Source of the DNA: Oehlia diaphana
Taxonomy: Eukaryota; Glomeromycota; Glomeromycetes; Glomerales; Glomeraceae
Length of the DNA: 64,000 nt
Assembly: GCA_003833135.1 (NCBI GenBank)
Contig: QZLH01000076.1
Span: 8,938 to 72,937 of the forward strand
Reading direction: 5' to 3'
A model generated the notes under the pieces. The model did not search any database. It had not been told where the DNA came from and worked only from the letters and a program-made list of their open reading frames with translations. Of the stretch, positions 24,175-37,649 are shown piece by piece (the stretch's first letter is position 1; each line of letters opens with the position of its first letter). The position numbers and the translations under genes are program-made.

Positions 24175-24554
24175 TTTTCAAGACAAGTATTTGAACTTGG
24201 AATTTAAATAAATACAAGGAAACAAGTTTTTTTACTACTCATTCATTAGTATCCAATCAGAGTTGTTTAAAAATGATCGGGCCGATCAATACCTTGTACT
24301 ATTGGATCTAATTCCTAACAAATTCAAATAAAATTTGATTCTATGATTGAATATTCAGTTTATGTAAGCATCACGTGATACATACATTAGCCAATCATAA
24401 ATTAGGATTTTATAATTATATGATCATTACATGATATATTTTATTATGCGCATTTTTTGACCAAATTAAAGTAAACTTACTTAGTTTTGAACTCTTTTGT
24501 TTATAAATTTATCATCATTTGCAGTTGCATATTGAAAAAAAATCTGAAGTATAA

Positions 24555-24815
24555 TAACAATTAATATTACATTAAATGTGGCTAAAAATGATCTGTGATG
24601 CAGTATATTTAAATTATTTAAATTACAGATTAAACAGCCAAAATTTAATTTAGAAAAAAAAATAACCGATAATTTTTAAAGCTAATGATCATATCTATAA
24701 AAATTGTCGGTTAAATTTTTTACTTTAATATAAAAATATTTTTTTTAGAAATTTATAATTAATTAATTGTTACTATACATAAGTAGTTGAGTATAGAGGT
24801 TCTGCACTATACATA
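24555..24815 (-). repeat. interspersed repeat, fuller copy
   Basis: In reverse complement it starts TATAGTGCAGAACCTCTATA and runs through the block shared with 5869-5995, then the block shared with 9960-10200. This copy therefore links two segments that appear separately elsewhere in the window. It lies just upstream of the Swf1-like gene and has no coding frame. Confidence 0.7.
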
Positions 24816-25297
24816 TTCACACAGATCCTGATTTCGAGTAAATATAAATATTTTAAACATTTTCGTGCAAACTGAAAAGCATTCGATTATTATGGAAGCT
24901 ATCAATTTCCGATTTCGCGAGAGTAATTATTACGCGTTTACTTTCCGCCCTAACTTCAAAACAGATTTATCGCAAAGTTTTTCATATTCTTAGAATAAAT
25001 ATAGAAATTAAGAATTATTAAAGGATATGAAAATAGAAATTTGGTGTAACGAATTCAAAAAGAGTAATTAATTTTAGTTGGATTTGCTGTATTGTAACAT
25101 GTTTTAAAAAGAAAATTAGACACAGAGAATTTTTTTTTTTTTATTTGAAAAAAATCTCTCTTTACAAAATTGCAATAAAAACAATTAAATTGGTATACAA
25201 ATATATAAGTATATAAGTAAGTCTATTTCCCAAAACAATAATTTCAGATAAAACTTCATCAACAAATCGTACAAATCAAATGGCATATGATTATTAT

Positions 25298-26224
25298 CTA
25301 TGAGGAAGCATACTTTTATTTATAATATGTGAAAGAGTAAAATTTGTTATTAATATGTTACAAAAGTTAATAATAGAATTTGACACCGAAATTAATACCT
25401 TTTTAACATATTCTTTAGCTGTCTTAGTAAATTTTGCTCTATTTGTATTATAAACTTCAGCAATAGATGCAACCAGAGCATCATCGGGATTTGGATTCTC
25501 AAGAAGATCAGCAATAGCTTCAAGTACTGTAAATTTGAATGAAATATTAATAAATAAATAAAAACCCTTGAAATATAAAATTTTATACTGACCATGAGAG
25601 ATCGTCGTTGCAGGCTTCCAAACATCAGTTTTTAACAAATCTACACAAATTGAACCATCATCGTCAATATTAGGATGATAAATTCTAGTGATGAATTTAA
25701 CCTAACAAATAAGATAATAGATAATATTAATTCTTCAAATGGTAAATGGTGGAAAATAAGTTGTAAATCACATAAAATAGATAAATACTGAAGGTGGCTT
25801 AAATGGATAATCTTGAGAAAAGTCGATTTTTAGTCGGAAAATTCCACTTTTGTAGCAACTGTTATTCTGTTTAAGTATGAATCAATATTCAGTTGACATT
25901 ATTTAATTTAGAATATGAAATATTCTGTTATACTTACAGGTCCCATAATTGTACCTAATAAGTCAAGTATAAAATGATGTAAGTTTGAACCGAATAGAAA
26001 GGGATAGAATAATATTCTTAGAAATACAAGTTACCTGTCCAACTGAACATATCTTCCTCAGAAGTAGGTCCAGCACTAATTCCAACTGGCGGGTTTTTGC
26101 AGATATCATTTAGTTCCTTTTTTAATTAAAAAGCAGAAGTTTAACTAAAATATTCTTTTTCGACAAGAACTCTTTCAATATTTTCAATATCATTTTTCAC
26201 CTTTTGAATGCGTTTAAGAGCCAT
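25298..26224 (-). CDS. ubiquitin-conjugating enzyme E2, UBC4/5-like
   Basis: Seven exons: 26224-26201, 26116-26035, 25954-25938, 25866-25789, 25701-25593, 25526-25399 and 25312-25298. Total is 453 nt, giving 150 residues. The start MALKRIQK-ELNDI is almost that of the UBE2D/Ubc4 group. The core has SAGP, TIMGP, DYPFKPPSV, the HPN motif in FITRIYHPNI, and the active-site Cys in GSICVDLL. DPNPDD-like ENPNPDDALV and a KKYAS end also fit. Differences from canonical Ubc4 include one extra residue in the TSEEDMF loop and WKPATTISHV after the active site, so it is a diverged paralogue rather than the Ubc4 orthologue itself. Its role would be transfer of ubiquitin from E1 to substrates through an E3. 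The 17-nt and 15-nt exons are unusually short. Confidence 0.88.
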
Positions 26225-26842
26225 TTTGGTAGTTACTATATTATAAATCAAAGAATAATAAAGAAAAAAGATGGTTTATTCTAAAGTCAGCAGAAGATAA
26301 TATTTAAAAAACGAAACTTTGATCGTCGAATTGCATCATAAAAGCTAAATTATTCCGCTTTAATATCTTACGTAATGATGCAGTTTATGAACTGATCAAA
26401 ATCCCGATGTTCATTCACATTTGATTTTCGGAATTGTTAATCCTAAAAAATATTATTCTAGAATGTTAAATGTAAATATATCTTTTTTATCACATGATTT
26501 ACTAATAACTAAAGAAAATTTAATCGATACAATTATTCTAAATCTTTATTTTTTCTCTTTTTTTTTGATGATCAACAATAAAAAGATCTAAATTACATTA
26601 AATCCAAATAATAAATTAATAGAAAAATAAGATTCGGAAAAATGATTATAAAGAATTACATTTTAAATATTTTTTCTTTTTTTTTTTTTTTTTTGTTCAC
26701 AAAAAAAAATATGTATATATAAAAAAAATTATCAATACAATTTACAATAAATAATTAAAATTTTTTTCATTAAAAGTTTAACTATAAATAAATACTTTTG
26801 CTTTTCCCTTCCCCCAAGAATTCCTAGTTAAATTATGCTATT

Positions 26843-29800
26843 CTAATACCAATCTTCAGCATCTACAAATACATCATCGTCATCGTCATCATCTACATCG
26901 TATTCATGATTAATTACTAATGTAGGTACATTAGTTTGTAATTTCTCGTGTTCTTTTTCATTTGTTTCACTATTAAATTCTTCAAAACTTTCTTGAGCAT
27001 CTTCAAAATCGAGACTAATAACGCTAGATGAATCATCTCTAAAGATACTTCTGTTATCTTCATCTGAAGGTTTAATTTCCAAATCAACTTCAGTCTGTGA
27101 GATGCTGAAAGTTCTTTCATTATCTGGTGATCTTGGAGGTGTAGAATCTGTAATCGAAGAACTTGGGGTTAAGCATGGCATTGTGGACAATGATGACGTT
27201 GAAGACATTGGTAATAAAGTCATGGTAGTATGTTTCTCTTTCTTTTCATTTTCTGTCTCAGGTTTTTCTGTAAATCTTAAAGTTGTTTCTACTATATCTT
27301 TACCAAACGGCTCGAATTCCATAGAGCTTTCACCGAGTCTGTACATGCTTCTTCTATTTTGCCAGTAATTATCATCGTCCATAACAGTGGCACATAATTC
27401 TTTTTCCAAGATCTCATGATAGCAAACCAGCCGACTAAGCTCAAGGCAGGTGTGCTTAAGTTTTTGAGCTACTACATGAGCAATTTGTATAATACGATCT
27501 CGTGTTGTGTTCTTATATGGTATCATAAGGAATAAATTATTCCTGAAACGCACATCTAATTGGAGCTGTGATGTTAATGCTGATATTTTACTTTGGAGTT
27601 CATCAAGTTTAGACTATAAAGAAAAGAAGAAATGATATTATTATAGTATTTTACTAAAAATTATTTGTTAATTCTTTTTTACACACCCTTAAAACGTTTG
27701 CTCTTCCATTAGCCTCATTTGAATTATGGTCGCCAAGTTTGTTGTTAAATAATAAATTTTGCGGATTCCTTTTTTCCTTTATTGATCGGACATTAATATT
27801 CCTTATTTTCAAACCAATGGACTTAAAAGTTGCTGCATAATTTATTTTTGTAATCCAATCATTCATTTCGTCTTCACTTTCAGCTTGGAAAAGATACTGA
27901 TGACCTTTAGGACATACAAGTCGGAAGACATGCGGGTACTTTGTATAAGTCTTATCATATAAAGCAACTGATTCTGCCGTCATGAGAATAACATCAGGTC
28001 TTAAAATTGGAGGCTTCTTCGACTTCTATTATATTTACAGAGCAAGAAGGAAGAAACAAAAAAATTAAGTCAACTCATATAGAATTATAATTTAATATAA
28101 TAAGTACCTTTGAATCATATATCTCGGCCATCTGAGTATTAAACCAAACTTCATCTTTAAAGAACATTAGTTGGCTCCCGCTTAATATCACGCCGTATTG
28201 CCTCCAACTTCTTACAAACCCACTCTTCTTTTTACCTTCAATCATGTCCACTTTTCTACCCAATTTACCGCCTTTGGTTATTTTAAGGACAAAAGTACCG
28301 TCTTCTTCATCTAAAGGTTGAATTGAAGTATTTGTGGGGTTTAAAGTTTCACCATTACGTCGAGTTTGAACACCTGTAACCCTAACCGAAGGTGCACTCG
28401 CAAATGCCCGATGCAAATTTCCAGTATCCAACGACGGAAGTGTTCCCATGTAAAGATAAGGATTCTCTATAGGAATTAAATGTCGTATAGCTGGTTTAAA
28501 TTCGGTTGGAATTTTCTGAAAAAAAATATATATATAATTTTTTAATATATATTCTCTCTATTATTTATCTATTTAATAGCTCATTATGACCGAAAACCTG
28601 CTTACAGTCTGAATAACTGTGTAAGGATCATTTTTTATACGCATTGATTTACGTCGTTCTTTAGCAGAAGAAAAAATCCTTAATTGCTTATGATCTGCTG
28701 GCGATTCAAGTATCGTTTGACCATTCACGTCAATGTCATCATCAGCGTATATGAATTGTGCGAATGTAATATTATCATAAAGGATCTACCAAGAAAGTTC
28801 ATATTTAACCAACCATTTTTTTTAAAAAAAAAAGCATGAACTTTGCTATCCTAAATACCTCTAAAATTTCAGAAGATACACCATCAATGCGTGTATTCTT
28901 TACAAATTCTTCCTTTGTCATTTTACGTTTAACACTCTTATTAAATGCATCAGTATGAAGCATTAGTAAAGAAAATGCAAGAACATATGGGGTATCTGCA
29001 TGTATAGAAATGTGCCAAAAAATGGTTAAACTCTTTTAGATAACTCTTTGCTAACTCTTTTAATTTTCATCACTCATCAACTTATTATTGCTAATAAATT
29101 TTTCTCCATTAAAAGAAAAACTCTTTTTTGAAAGATTCTTATTTCACGCGAAATTTACATACCTGAAGAAGCATACAAATCAGGATTAGATTCATGATAT
29201 CTCTTAGCAAAAGCTTCCATAACACGATCAATTTGTTGCGTTTCTTTTGGAAGGTGGCATTCCATCAAGAATTTTCTAAAATGAAGTTAAATAAACTCCC
29301 AGAATGAATTTAACGGAATATTTTTTTTTTTTTTTTTGAAAAAAAAAATAAATAAATTGTCTACCGTAATGCAATATCAATAGGATCCTTTTCAAAATCA
29401 AAAGCATTCATATATTCTTTAAGAACAGCTTGATGGAAAGAGTCTGATCTATTGTTATAGTAAATAATTAAGTCAGAATGACACTTGAAAAAAAAACATA
29501 ATTTAAAATTTAAAATATACTTTTTTGCTAGCATGGAAGGAAGTTTTGATTTTGATAAAGTAAACTGCATCCTTTCGAGATATTGTTTCGGTGTCTCAGT
29601 ACTCAATTTATTTTCCAGTGGCACAGTATTTCTTTGATCCAAATGATTTAAATTATACATAGACTTTGTAGATAGAAGCATATCGCTATCATATACATCA
29701 CTGAATAAATTAGGCATAACAGGAGCTGATTCAATACGTTTAAGATGATGCTGCCTCCGGGGACTAAAAGGTTCCGAATTTTCAAGATGAGATTTTTGAT

Positions 29801-30440
29801 AACCTTTTAATCCTAGTCTAGGAGGAGGAAAAGGACGCTGTGATTCGGATGAAAGTGTATTAGAAGAAGAAGTTGTTGAAGTAGGGGAAAGTTCTTCAAC
29901 TTGTTGAATTTTCACGGGATCGGTTGAAGTTTTTGATGAGACGATCGTAATAGATGAAGGATCATTAACATTAATATTATTGTCAAGAGATACTAATGGT
30001 GTTTTTTGGGATGATGAAGATAAATGTTTATTTTTACCATCTTCACCACTACTACCGAGCTTATCAGGCTCAATTGGAGACATACTAAAGTCTCCAAAGT
30101 CAAGGTAAAGTGGGCCCTGCCCCGGTGAATTTTTAGCAGATATGGTCGTTGTGGTGACAGTGGTAACTGTAGTGGTTGTAGTTGTCCTTGTAATTTTCGT
30201 TGCCGGATCTGACTCAGGTGTTGATATAATTGTTGGTGATGTTGATGTTGATGATGACGGTGTTTTTTTTGATTTTGATGACTGCAACTTATTATCATAT
30301 GGTGGTGGTTGAACAATTTCTTCAAAACTTGCCGTGATTTTCGCTAAATTATCATTTGGAGGTATTTGAGAAATTATAGAACTTTTCATTGAAAGGTCAT
30401 TGTATTTGTTTAATTGCTTTCTATTATTTACTGAAACCAT
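26843..30440 (-). CDS. Sec7-PH domain Arf guanine-nucleotide exchange factor (Syt1/PSD-like)
   Basis: A multi-exon gene starting at ATG 30440. The first part (about 300 residues) is Ser/Thr-rich and disordered. The Sec7 domain follows (about 29,600-28,800): [10 protein letters not shown], then [20 protein letters not shown] with the catalytic glutamic finger in [10 protein letters not shown], then [19 protein letters not shown] domain follows (about 28,260-27,800): [20 protein letters not shown] through [13 protein letters not shown]. The C-terminus is a coiled region and an acidic tail with an Asp run (26,877-26,900) ending DAEDWY. Known proteins with this order activate Arf GTPases at membranes, with PH guiding localisation. 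The nearest fungal counterpart is Syt1 or Yel1; which one cannot be decided here. Confidence 0.85.
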
Positions 30441-32855
30441 ACTAAAAATAAATCTATATAGAACGTTTGGTCAACTACCTAAATTGTCCTTTGCAATGCA
30501 AGTCTATTAAAATAAAAAAAAGCCTATTGTGGTTTAAAATACAAATGAAGATGCAGGTTGGAAATTAAAGTTTGGCAAGAAACCAATTGTTTGGGACATA
30601 AATATAAGACGCAGTCTTATCAGAAAAGAAGGTAAAGAGAAACAAAGATTGTAATGTTTTTTGAGCGCCGCGACACACCAAGTAAAAAAAAATATATATT
30701 CCCAAGGATCAAAGTATGATCTTAAAAATTGCCTTGAAAATTATGGCAATTAAAATTGAAAAAAAAAATAAATTTCGTTTTTTTTTTTTTGGGCACAGGC
30801 CGGCGCAATTCGCAATTTTTGTAAAGGAAACAAAATTTTGGTTACTGTATATCAATAACGTTACAATTGAAGTTGATCAGTGTAAATTGTTACAAATTAC
30901 ATCGCACAAAATTATGGCTATTTTTAATACATTACACAGCAAAAAGTAGCGTGCTTGTATTTATATTAATTAACATTAAACACCACTCATTTTTTCTTCT
31001 TGTTCAAAGAGTCGGTTATACTTCATTCTGAAACAGGAGATGCATGTTAATAACAAATAAACAATAAATGTTATTTTTCATGTGGAATGACCTCAAAGTT
31101 TAGATTTTGATGAAATAAGAGATCATATTACTCATGACAAGAAATTTTTTATACTAACTAACTCTCGATCTCGCTGTCAAATATTATAGTTCTTTTTTTT
31201 TAAAAAAAATAAAATAATATGCATAAATAATCCGAGAAAACATTCAATGATCTGAGATAAGGCTATTTCGTTTGAAATTTTAATACTTAAAAAAAATTCG
31301 GAATTATGGAATTTTAATTTCGGTTAGTTTTTGTTTTTGTTGTACAAATTTATGCAAATTTATTTATATATTAAAAAAAAAACAATTATTGTGTTAGATT
31401 TCTTTTATTTATTTACAAAAAGGGAAATCATAAAAGATATTTAAGATGATACTTTTTTAGCATCTAAGAGGAATTTTCGTCGATCTCATTAGTAAGAAAT
31501 GATAATCCGGGAATTATTGATTGGAACTTGTCTTATTGGAGCAAAATCAATTTATTTTTTAAATACGTAACCAATCAATGGCCATCACTTTTATCCTAGC
31601 CTTTTCTTTCACGTTAGATAAAACGGACGTTTTATTCATAGCTCTGTAAATTGTGGATATATCACTTGATCCGTTGGATATTCCAAATCTTACTGATAAC
31701 TTTAGCCTCATCAAACAAGCTTAGGAACTAAAGACAGTAGATAGAATGAAAATTCCTTTATTATTCTATCGCTAGAGGTCCATTAGTAAGACGCAAATCT
31801 ATCCAAAAATTATGTAAATCTATTGCTATTTGCATTACCCGTCTTTGTGAGTTCGAATTGACATTTAACTGTTTTACATATTATAAGCCACTTACTTTCT
31901 ATTATGTGCTTATTTACATACACTATCCCTTAAGCCAATTTTCATTCTTCCAAGTTAAAAATAATTGTGCCACCAATTCTCATGTTTTTTGAAGGGTTTG
32001 TAAATATTCTTGTGCTAGAATTTCGCGCAAATTTTTACCAATTCGTTTTAAATTTATTTAAAAGGAATTTATAAATAATTTCAAAACTCGTACTAATTCA
32101 ACTTGACCGAAATTGATGTTGAATTTCTATTTAAAATCTAAGCGAGACAATTTAAGTTTCAAACTTTCGTACCGTCTATCAAGTTTATTTTTTTGTTCTG
32201 AGGAAAATATTGAAATTTGAAGATAGTCTGGCAGATTGAATGATAAAACTGTTTGAAAGTGTGTAGGAAAGAAATATGATGGATATTCTTTATCGATTCA
32301 TTAGTTACGATCGAAAAGGTTGTGTTAATAAATATTACTTCATTTCTATATTATCAGAATTATGTTTAAATGAATTTTTTCTGTCAAAAGAAATATAAGA
32401 AGGCCAAAACGGAGAACATAAACCAAAATTCAAAGATAATAATTTATTAGATTAATCTGTAACCGAGAAATTCCTTCTGTTGTTAATTTAAAAATTTTTA
32501 ATTCTTTGAGAAACGAAATACCGTAATTTGAACCAGGAATTAAAAGTAGTACCGCCCGATTTGAAAGCCACGTCAAGAATTAGGTTATAAATAGAAATTT
32601 TTTTAAGCCACAAATACAACAAAAATTATCGAATTTTTGCACCGCCTTTAGTATAATCCGTCAATTGGATAAATTATTTTTTAATTGTTACGAATTCAAA
32701 GACCAAAAAAAGCTACTGATCCAAAGGAGTTTTTTTTCTGGTCGAGATCATGAGCAACGATTTATTTTTTTTTATAATTTGTAAATTTTCATTTGATAGA
32801 ATTTGAAACATCATAATTTCATTTTGGGCTATTTATTTTATTTCATTTTTTTACG
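30441..32855. other. intergenic, no gene seen
   Basis: 2.4 kb between two divergent genes (Sec7-PH on minus, ITFG1-like on plus). It has poly-A/T runs and no frame with coding character. It must contain both promoters and probably 5' leader introns, but no specific site is recognisable. Confidence 0.6.
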
Positions 32856-35800
32856 ATGCTTCCTTTTTTTGTAAAATATTTTGGCTTTTTAGTTTTATTA
32901 ATATTTTTACCTCTTCAAACACATTCATTCTTTCAACGTGAAAAGTATTTAAGTAGTGGGCTTTATCTTATAAATGACGTTGGCTTAGGAAATATATCGG
33001 GAACAGTAGCGGCTTTTGCAGATTTCAATTCTGATAAATAGTATGTTTTAGATTTTTACTTTATTACTTGAATTGCCAATGAATCTTTTTATCGAATTCT
33101 TTAATTTTTCGAATAAATCAGTACAGATATATTAGTATTAAGCTCAGATCAAAGGTCTATAAGTGTTTATTTATGGAATCATGGTAAATTATTAATTATT
33201 ATGTTCATTATTTAAAAAGGACTATATTTGCTAAAAATTAATTTTTATCATCTATAGCGAATTATAAATTTACCAAAGCACCACATGCAGATATAACAAT
33301 ATTGCCAAATGAAGAAAATAGTTTTATAATTACAAATATATTACCGGGAGATTATAATTATGACGGGAATTTGGATATTTTAGTTATGGGACAGACCAAT
33401 CCATTAAGTAACAATAGAAAACAAGAGCCTCTTTTAATGCGAGTATATTTTGGATATGAAAATGACACATTTAGTAATATTTTATTTCTATATTGTTAAA
33501 TTATTATACATTAAGAATAACTCTAACTGAATAATATATGATATTAGATCCTAATTTTATTAATGTAAAACCAGCAACATATCAACAACCCATTCCATTT
33601 GATTTTAATGGTGATATGAAAATTGATTTAATAGGACATAGTTTTGATAACAATACGAAGCTTTCGATATGGCGGAATATATATAATGAAACTACACAAG
33701 AATTATTTGAAGTGTGAGAATGTTAATAAATTTCGAATGAGAAATTAAAAATGACAACATTAATTGAATATTTTTATTTATTTTAGAGTGCCGTTACCTA
33801 TACTGCCTGATTCTAATGTTCCACCTTGTACATTGTCAGATCCACATTCTAATGCTTTCATTGATCTTAATGGTGATTGCAAGTCAGGTATGAAAGTAAT
33901 TAATAAAAATTTTTTTGGGAAATACAATAATTAAATATATAAAAATAAAAAAATATATATATACTTTATAGATTTGTTTCTTACATGCCAAGACACTTCT
34001 GGAAAATTATCGTATCAAATATGGACGAATACGATGGATGGTTATGTATTTAGCAAGTCTGGCGACTTACCACAAGGCGTTGGTCAAATATCGTTTGCAG
34101 ATATGGGTTTGTTAAAAAAGTTAATTTCTTATCTGGGAAGTTAGGAGCATATAATTTCATTTATTCTTACGTATTTCATTTTAGATGGTGATGGTACATT
34201 AGACATGGTGTTTCCAGTATGTAACAACGGATGCAAGATTCATGTAGCATATAACAGACAAATGCCATTATGCGAAAATAAAGATTCTAAGGATTGTCGA
34301 AAAGCATCGGAATTATGTATACCGGATGATAGCTTCAATTTTGATATGACAACTGATGCATCAAATGGCGTAAGTTAAGATTTATATACACATTTATGAA
34401 GAGTAATAATAAAATAATGTAATATGTTATGAATAATTAACATTCCTATTTGAATGTCAGGGTTATGTTATCTTGGATCTTCAGAGCGAGTTGCCTGCTG
34501 GAGAAGATATTGTATTATTGGATCCAGATTTTAACGGAATTTTACCAATTTCTCTTCGTATTGGTAAAGATATTTTTATTTTTAGCTCTTGTTTATTTAT
34601 TGTACATTTTATTTGACATTTTTTTTTTGTTAGGTGATTACAATCTTGATGGATATCCGGATTTACTCGTGATTACTTCAAATTCCAAAGGATCACATGT
34701 AACATTGCTAGAATCAATTTTATGTACAAATCGCAAATGTTCTTCTTCGGCAGTCGCATCACAAAAACGAACATTTATTAAAGTTAATGATGGTGCCCAG
34801 CCTCTCAGTGATATCAAAAATGCCAAAAATGCTGCCTTTCTGGATCTTGACGAAGATGTAAAGAGATTTTTAATTTTTTACATTCAACCTATGAGAAAAT
34901 TTTTTTATATGAAACTCTTTATTATTATTAGGGAACAATGGATATTTTAGTACTTACTGCTACTGATGATAAAACAGCATCAAGAGGTGTACGAATGATA
35001 CATAACAATTACTTTAATGATGCATTCTTCCTTAAGACTCTAGGTATGTAGTTGAATTAATTATATACCTATTATGATTAAATATATTAAATCACGTGTA
35101 TTATTTTATTATTATAGTTTTAAATGGAGTGGCACATAAACAGGTTAGTTATAGTTTATTATTATTTGTAAAGGTAAAAAAAAAGGAAATAAATAAAAAT
35201 ATTTCATTTATGTTTTATATAGCGTTATGGAGTGAATTATCCTGGTGCAGAATTTAAATTCACTGTACTTGATACCTCTGGAAGGAAAAGGGCAAATCAA
35301 GGTATGTTAAACTTAGTTTATATTATACCTTTTAATGAATATTAATATATTTATGATATGTAAAAATAGTTGCACAATATTTTCAAAGTGGATATTTGTC
35401 TTTACAAACACCATATTCACTTTTTGGACTTGGACGTACAAATAATTATGTTGAAGAATTATTTGTTGGAGTTTCAAGAAATCAGGTAATTATGTATTAT
35501 TTATTGGACGGAAAAATATATTATATATGTTGACATAATTATGTAATAATTTTTATCTTGGTGATAAATTCATATTTTTTTTTTATTAATCAAAAATTTA
35601 ATATTTTTAGAGTGCATATTTTACCAGTTTCGCAGGAGTAATACCTAATTCACAACTTATTATTATTCCTTATCAGCCAGCAGAAGTATATGATACATCA
35701 ACGTAAGTAATAGCTAAATCGGCTCAAATATTTACACAATTCACTTAACATACGATGCTCTCTTTTAATAGATGGTCAAGAGAGTTATATATTCATCCAG

Positions 35801-36030
35801 GTGATTGGGTACCATGGGTATTATTGATTTTAGTTATTGTAACAATAATTTTAGCTATTGTTGTATTTACATTAAATTATATTGAAAAGGTAATTAAAAG
35901 ATATTTAAAATATTTAATTAATTATTAAATTTATATTATTTATATTAATAATTTTTTTCTTATTTGGTAGAGAGAAGATGAAAATGAAAAAAGAAAGGCT
36001 TCTAGATTTGTTAATTTCGATGCTATGTAA
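32856..36030 (+). CDS. ITFG1/LINKIN-like FG-GAP repeat type I membrane protein
   Basis: About a dozen short exons. The N-terminus ([20 protein letters not shown]) is a signal peptide. The ectodomain carries seven FG-GAP-type calcium-binding loops: [54 protein letters not shown] and DLDEDGTMD, as in a seven-bladed propeller. The C-terminal part has [12 protein letters not shown] and [13 protein letters not shown], then one membrane helix ([18 protein letters not shown]) and a short charged tail ending RFVNFDAM. This is the domain order of T-cell immunomodulatory protein (ITFG1), studied as LINKIN in animals for cell adhesion and tubulin/RuvB-like binding. The role in a fungus is unknown. Confidence 0.85.
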
Positions 36031-36322
36031 CAAGCGAAAATTTTTATAATCAATTTTGAAAAGTTATTTATAAATTGTTAAGTGGCTTATAAAAAAGGGT
36101 TCGTTATTTTATGATGATTTTGTTAAAATAGTAAAATTTTGTAAAATACAGTACTATGTTACTGAAAAAATGTGTGTTTTATATATATATATATATTTTA
36201 TTAATAATTATTACAAGATCCTTTTTTTTTTTAATTTAATAAAGGAAATTATATAAGATAGACTCATAAACACGGCTGTAAGCCGATAGATAGATCAATA
36301 AAAAAAGTAAATATATACACAA

Positions 36323-37489
36323 TTAACCTTTTCTATGTATAGATTTTGCTTCGGTTAAAGTCATTCCTTCGTATAAAGCATTTTTAAGATTTTTATCCAT
36401 CACAGTATGTTTCTCGCATGAATCTAGAACTTGATCCAATAAGTCTTTAGGGATACATACGACACCGTTTAAATCCGCAAGAATAATATCATCAGGATTA
36501 ATTTTTATCGGAGGATCATGATTTCCATTAAGAGTTATTGGAATATTAAGTTCAGATAGACGTGTAAATTCCCCTGAAGATAAAATTGAAACCGCTCTAG
36601 CAAAAACCTGTATATATTTTAGTTTTTTTTTTTTTTAAAAAAAAAAAAATGTTTGTAATCCCGAATTACATACTGGAGTTTCATCAGATCGAAGTTCGTC
36701 AAGATCTCGTACTCTACCATCTACCACAACACCTCTTACTCCAAGTATTTTAGCCCTTGTATTAATTAATCCTCCCCAAACGGCATTTACAGAATCTATA
36801 AATTTATTTTTCATCTTTAAAATGGTGGAATAAGTTATTTTTTTTTTTAAAAAAAAAAACCATACTTTGCGGAGTAGATATAAACACTACACTACCGGAA
36901 GGAACTGTATCAACCTATACATAACATTATTAGATCTATTTATAATTTTTAAATCGAAATCACAATTATTTAGTGAAGCGAACATACATAAGATTTATCT
37001 ATTTTAGGTGAAGTTGTATCGGATTTCGGTACAAGCTATTTATTATGCCACATAAATAAAAGTTATTTGAAACTTGTTCGAAACTATAAATTTTTTTTTA
37101 TAAAGTTTCTTTTTTTATTTTAAAAAAAAAAAAAATTCACTTTAACGGTATAAACAGGACCAACAAGTTTAGTATTTCCTGATTGATATTCAGGTGAAAA
37201 CATAACAATGTCAGGTAGATATCCTCCCAGAGGATGTTTTAATCTGAGAAGAGCGTCGGCAACCTAAATTAAATTCTTGAAATTTAGTTACATGATAAAT
37301 TTTTTTAAAAATTGTTTTCTTCATAAATGGTTATTTAGGTTATTTTTAAAATTGAATTCAAAAGTACTTTGAGGAAAACCATTTGTGAAAGAAAAAAAAA
37401 AATCTCCACTTTTATAACTGACATACATCACAAGCTGAGAATGATTTTAAAAGTTCAAGTTTCTTATAAACCGAATTATCATCTGTCAT
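36323..37489 (-). CDS. RraA-like family protein (HMG/oxaloacetate aldolase type)
   Basis: Reads from MTDDNSVYKKLELLKSFSACD (ATG 37489) through several short exons. Recognisable pieces are VADALLRLKHPLGGYLPDI, GNTKLVGPVYTVK, VDTVPSGSVVFISTP, AVWGGLINTRAKILG and VRGVVVDGRVRDLDEL. The end reads ILADLNGVVCIPKDLL and TEAKSIHRKG. The G(G)x(20)Rx-D/E arrangement (WGG...DGRVRD) is the metal and substrate site of RraA-like aldolases such as 4-hydroxy-4-methyl-2-oxoglutarate aldolase/oxaloacetate decarboxylase. Fungal members are usually annotated from E. coli RraA, an RNase E inhibitor, which is unlikely to be the function here. It shares a 160-bp divergent promoter with the Gemin8-like gene. Confidence 0.85.
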
Positions 37490-37649
37490 TGTTATGATAT
37501 TTCGAACAACTAATTTTTATTCATTGGTCCTTTTTATAATTAACATTTTGGTAAATCATGAACACGTGCCAAGATCTAATCAGATCGATGATTCATAAAA
37601 GAATTTATTCTTTTAGTTTTAGTTTGGTAACATCTGTTTCAAATAATAA
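37490..37649. promoter_or_regulatory. short bidirectional promoter region
   Basis: Only 160 bp separate the start codons of the RraA-like gene (minus) and the Gemin8-like gene (plus). Any core promoters must be in this interval or overlap the transcribed regions. No TATA element or known factor site stands out. Confidence 0.5.

Noticed and set aside
31840..31880. GAGTTCGAATTGAC resembling a tRNA T-arm
   Set aside because: The flanking bases do not pair as a T-stem, and no acceptor, D-arm or anticodon arm could be placed.
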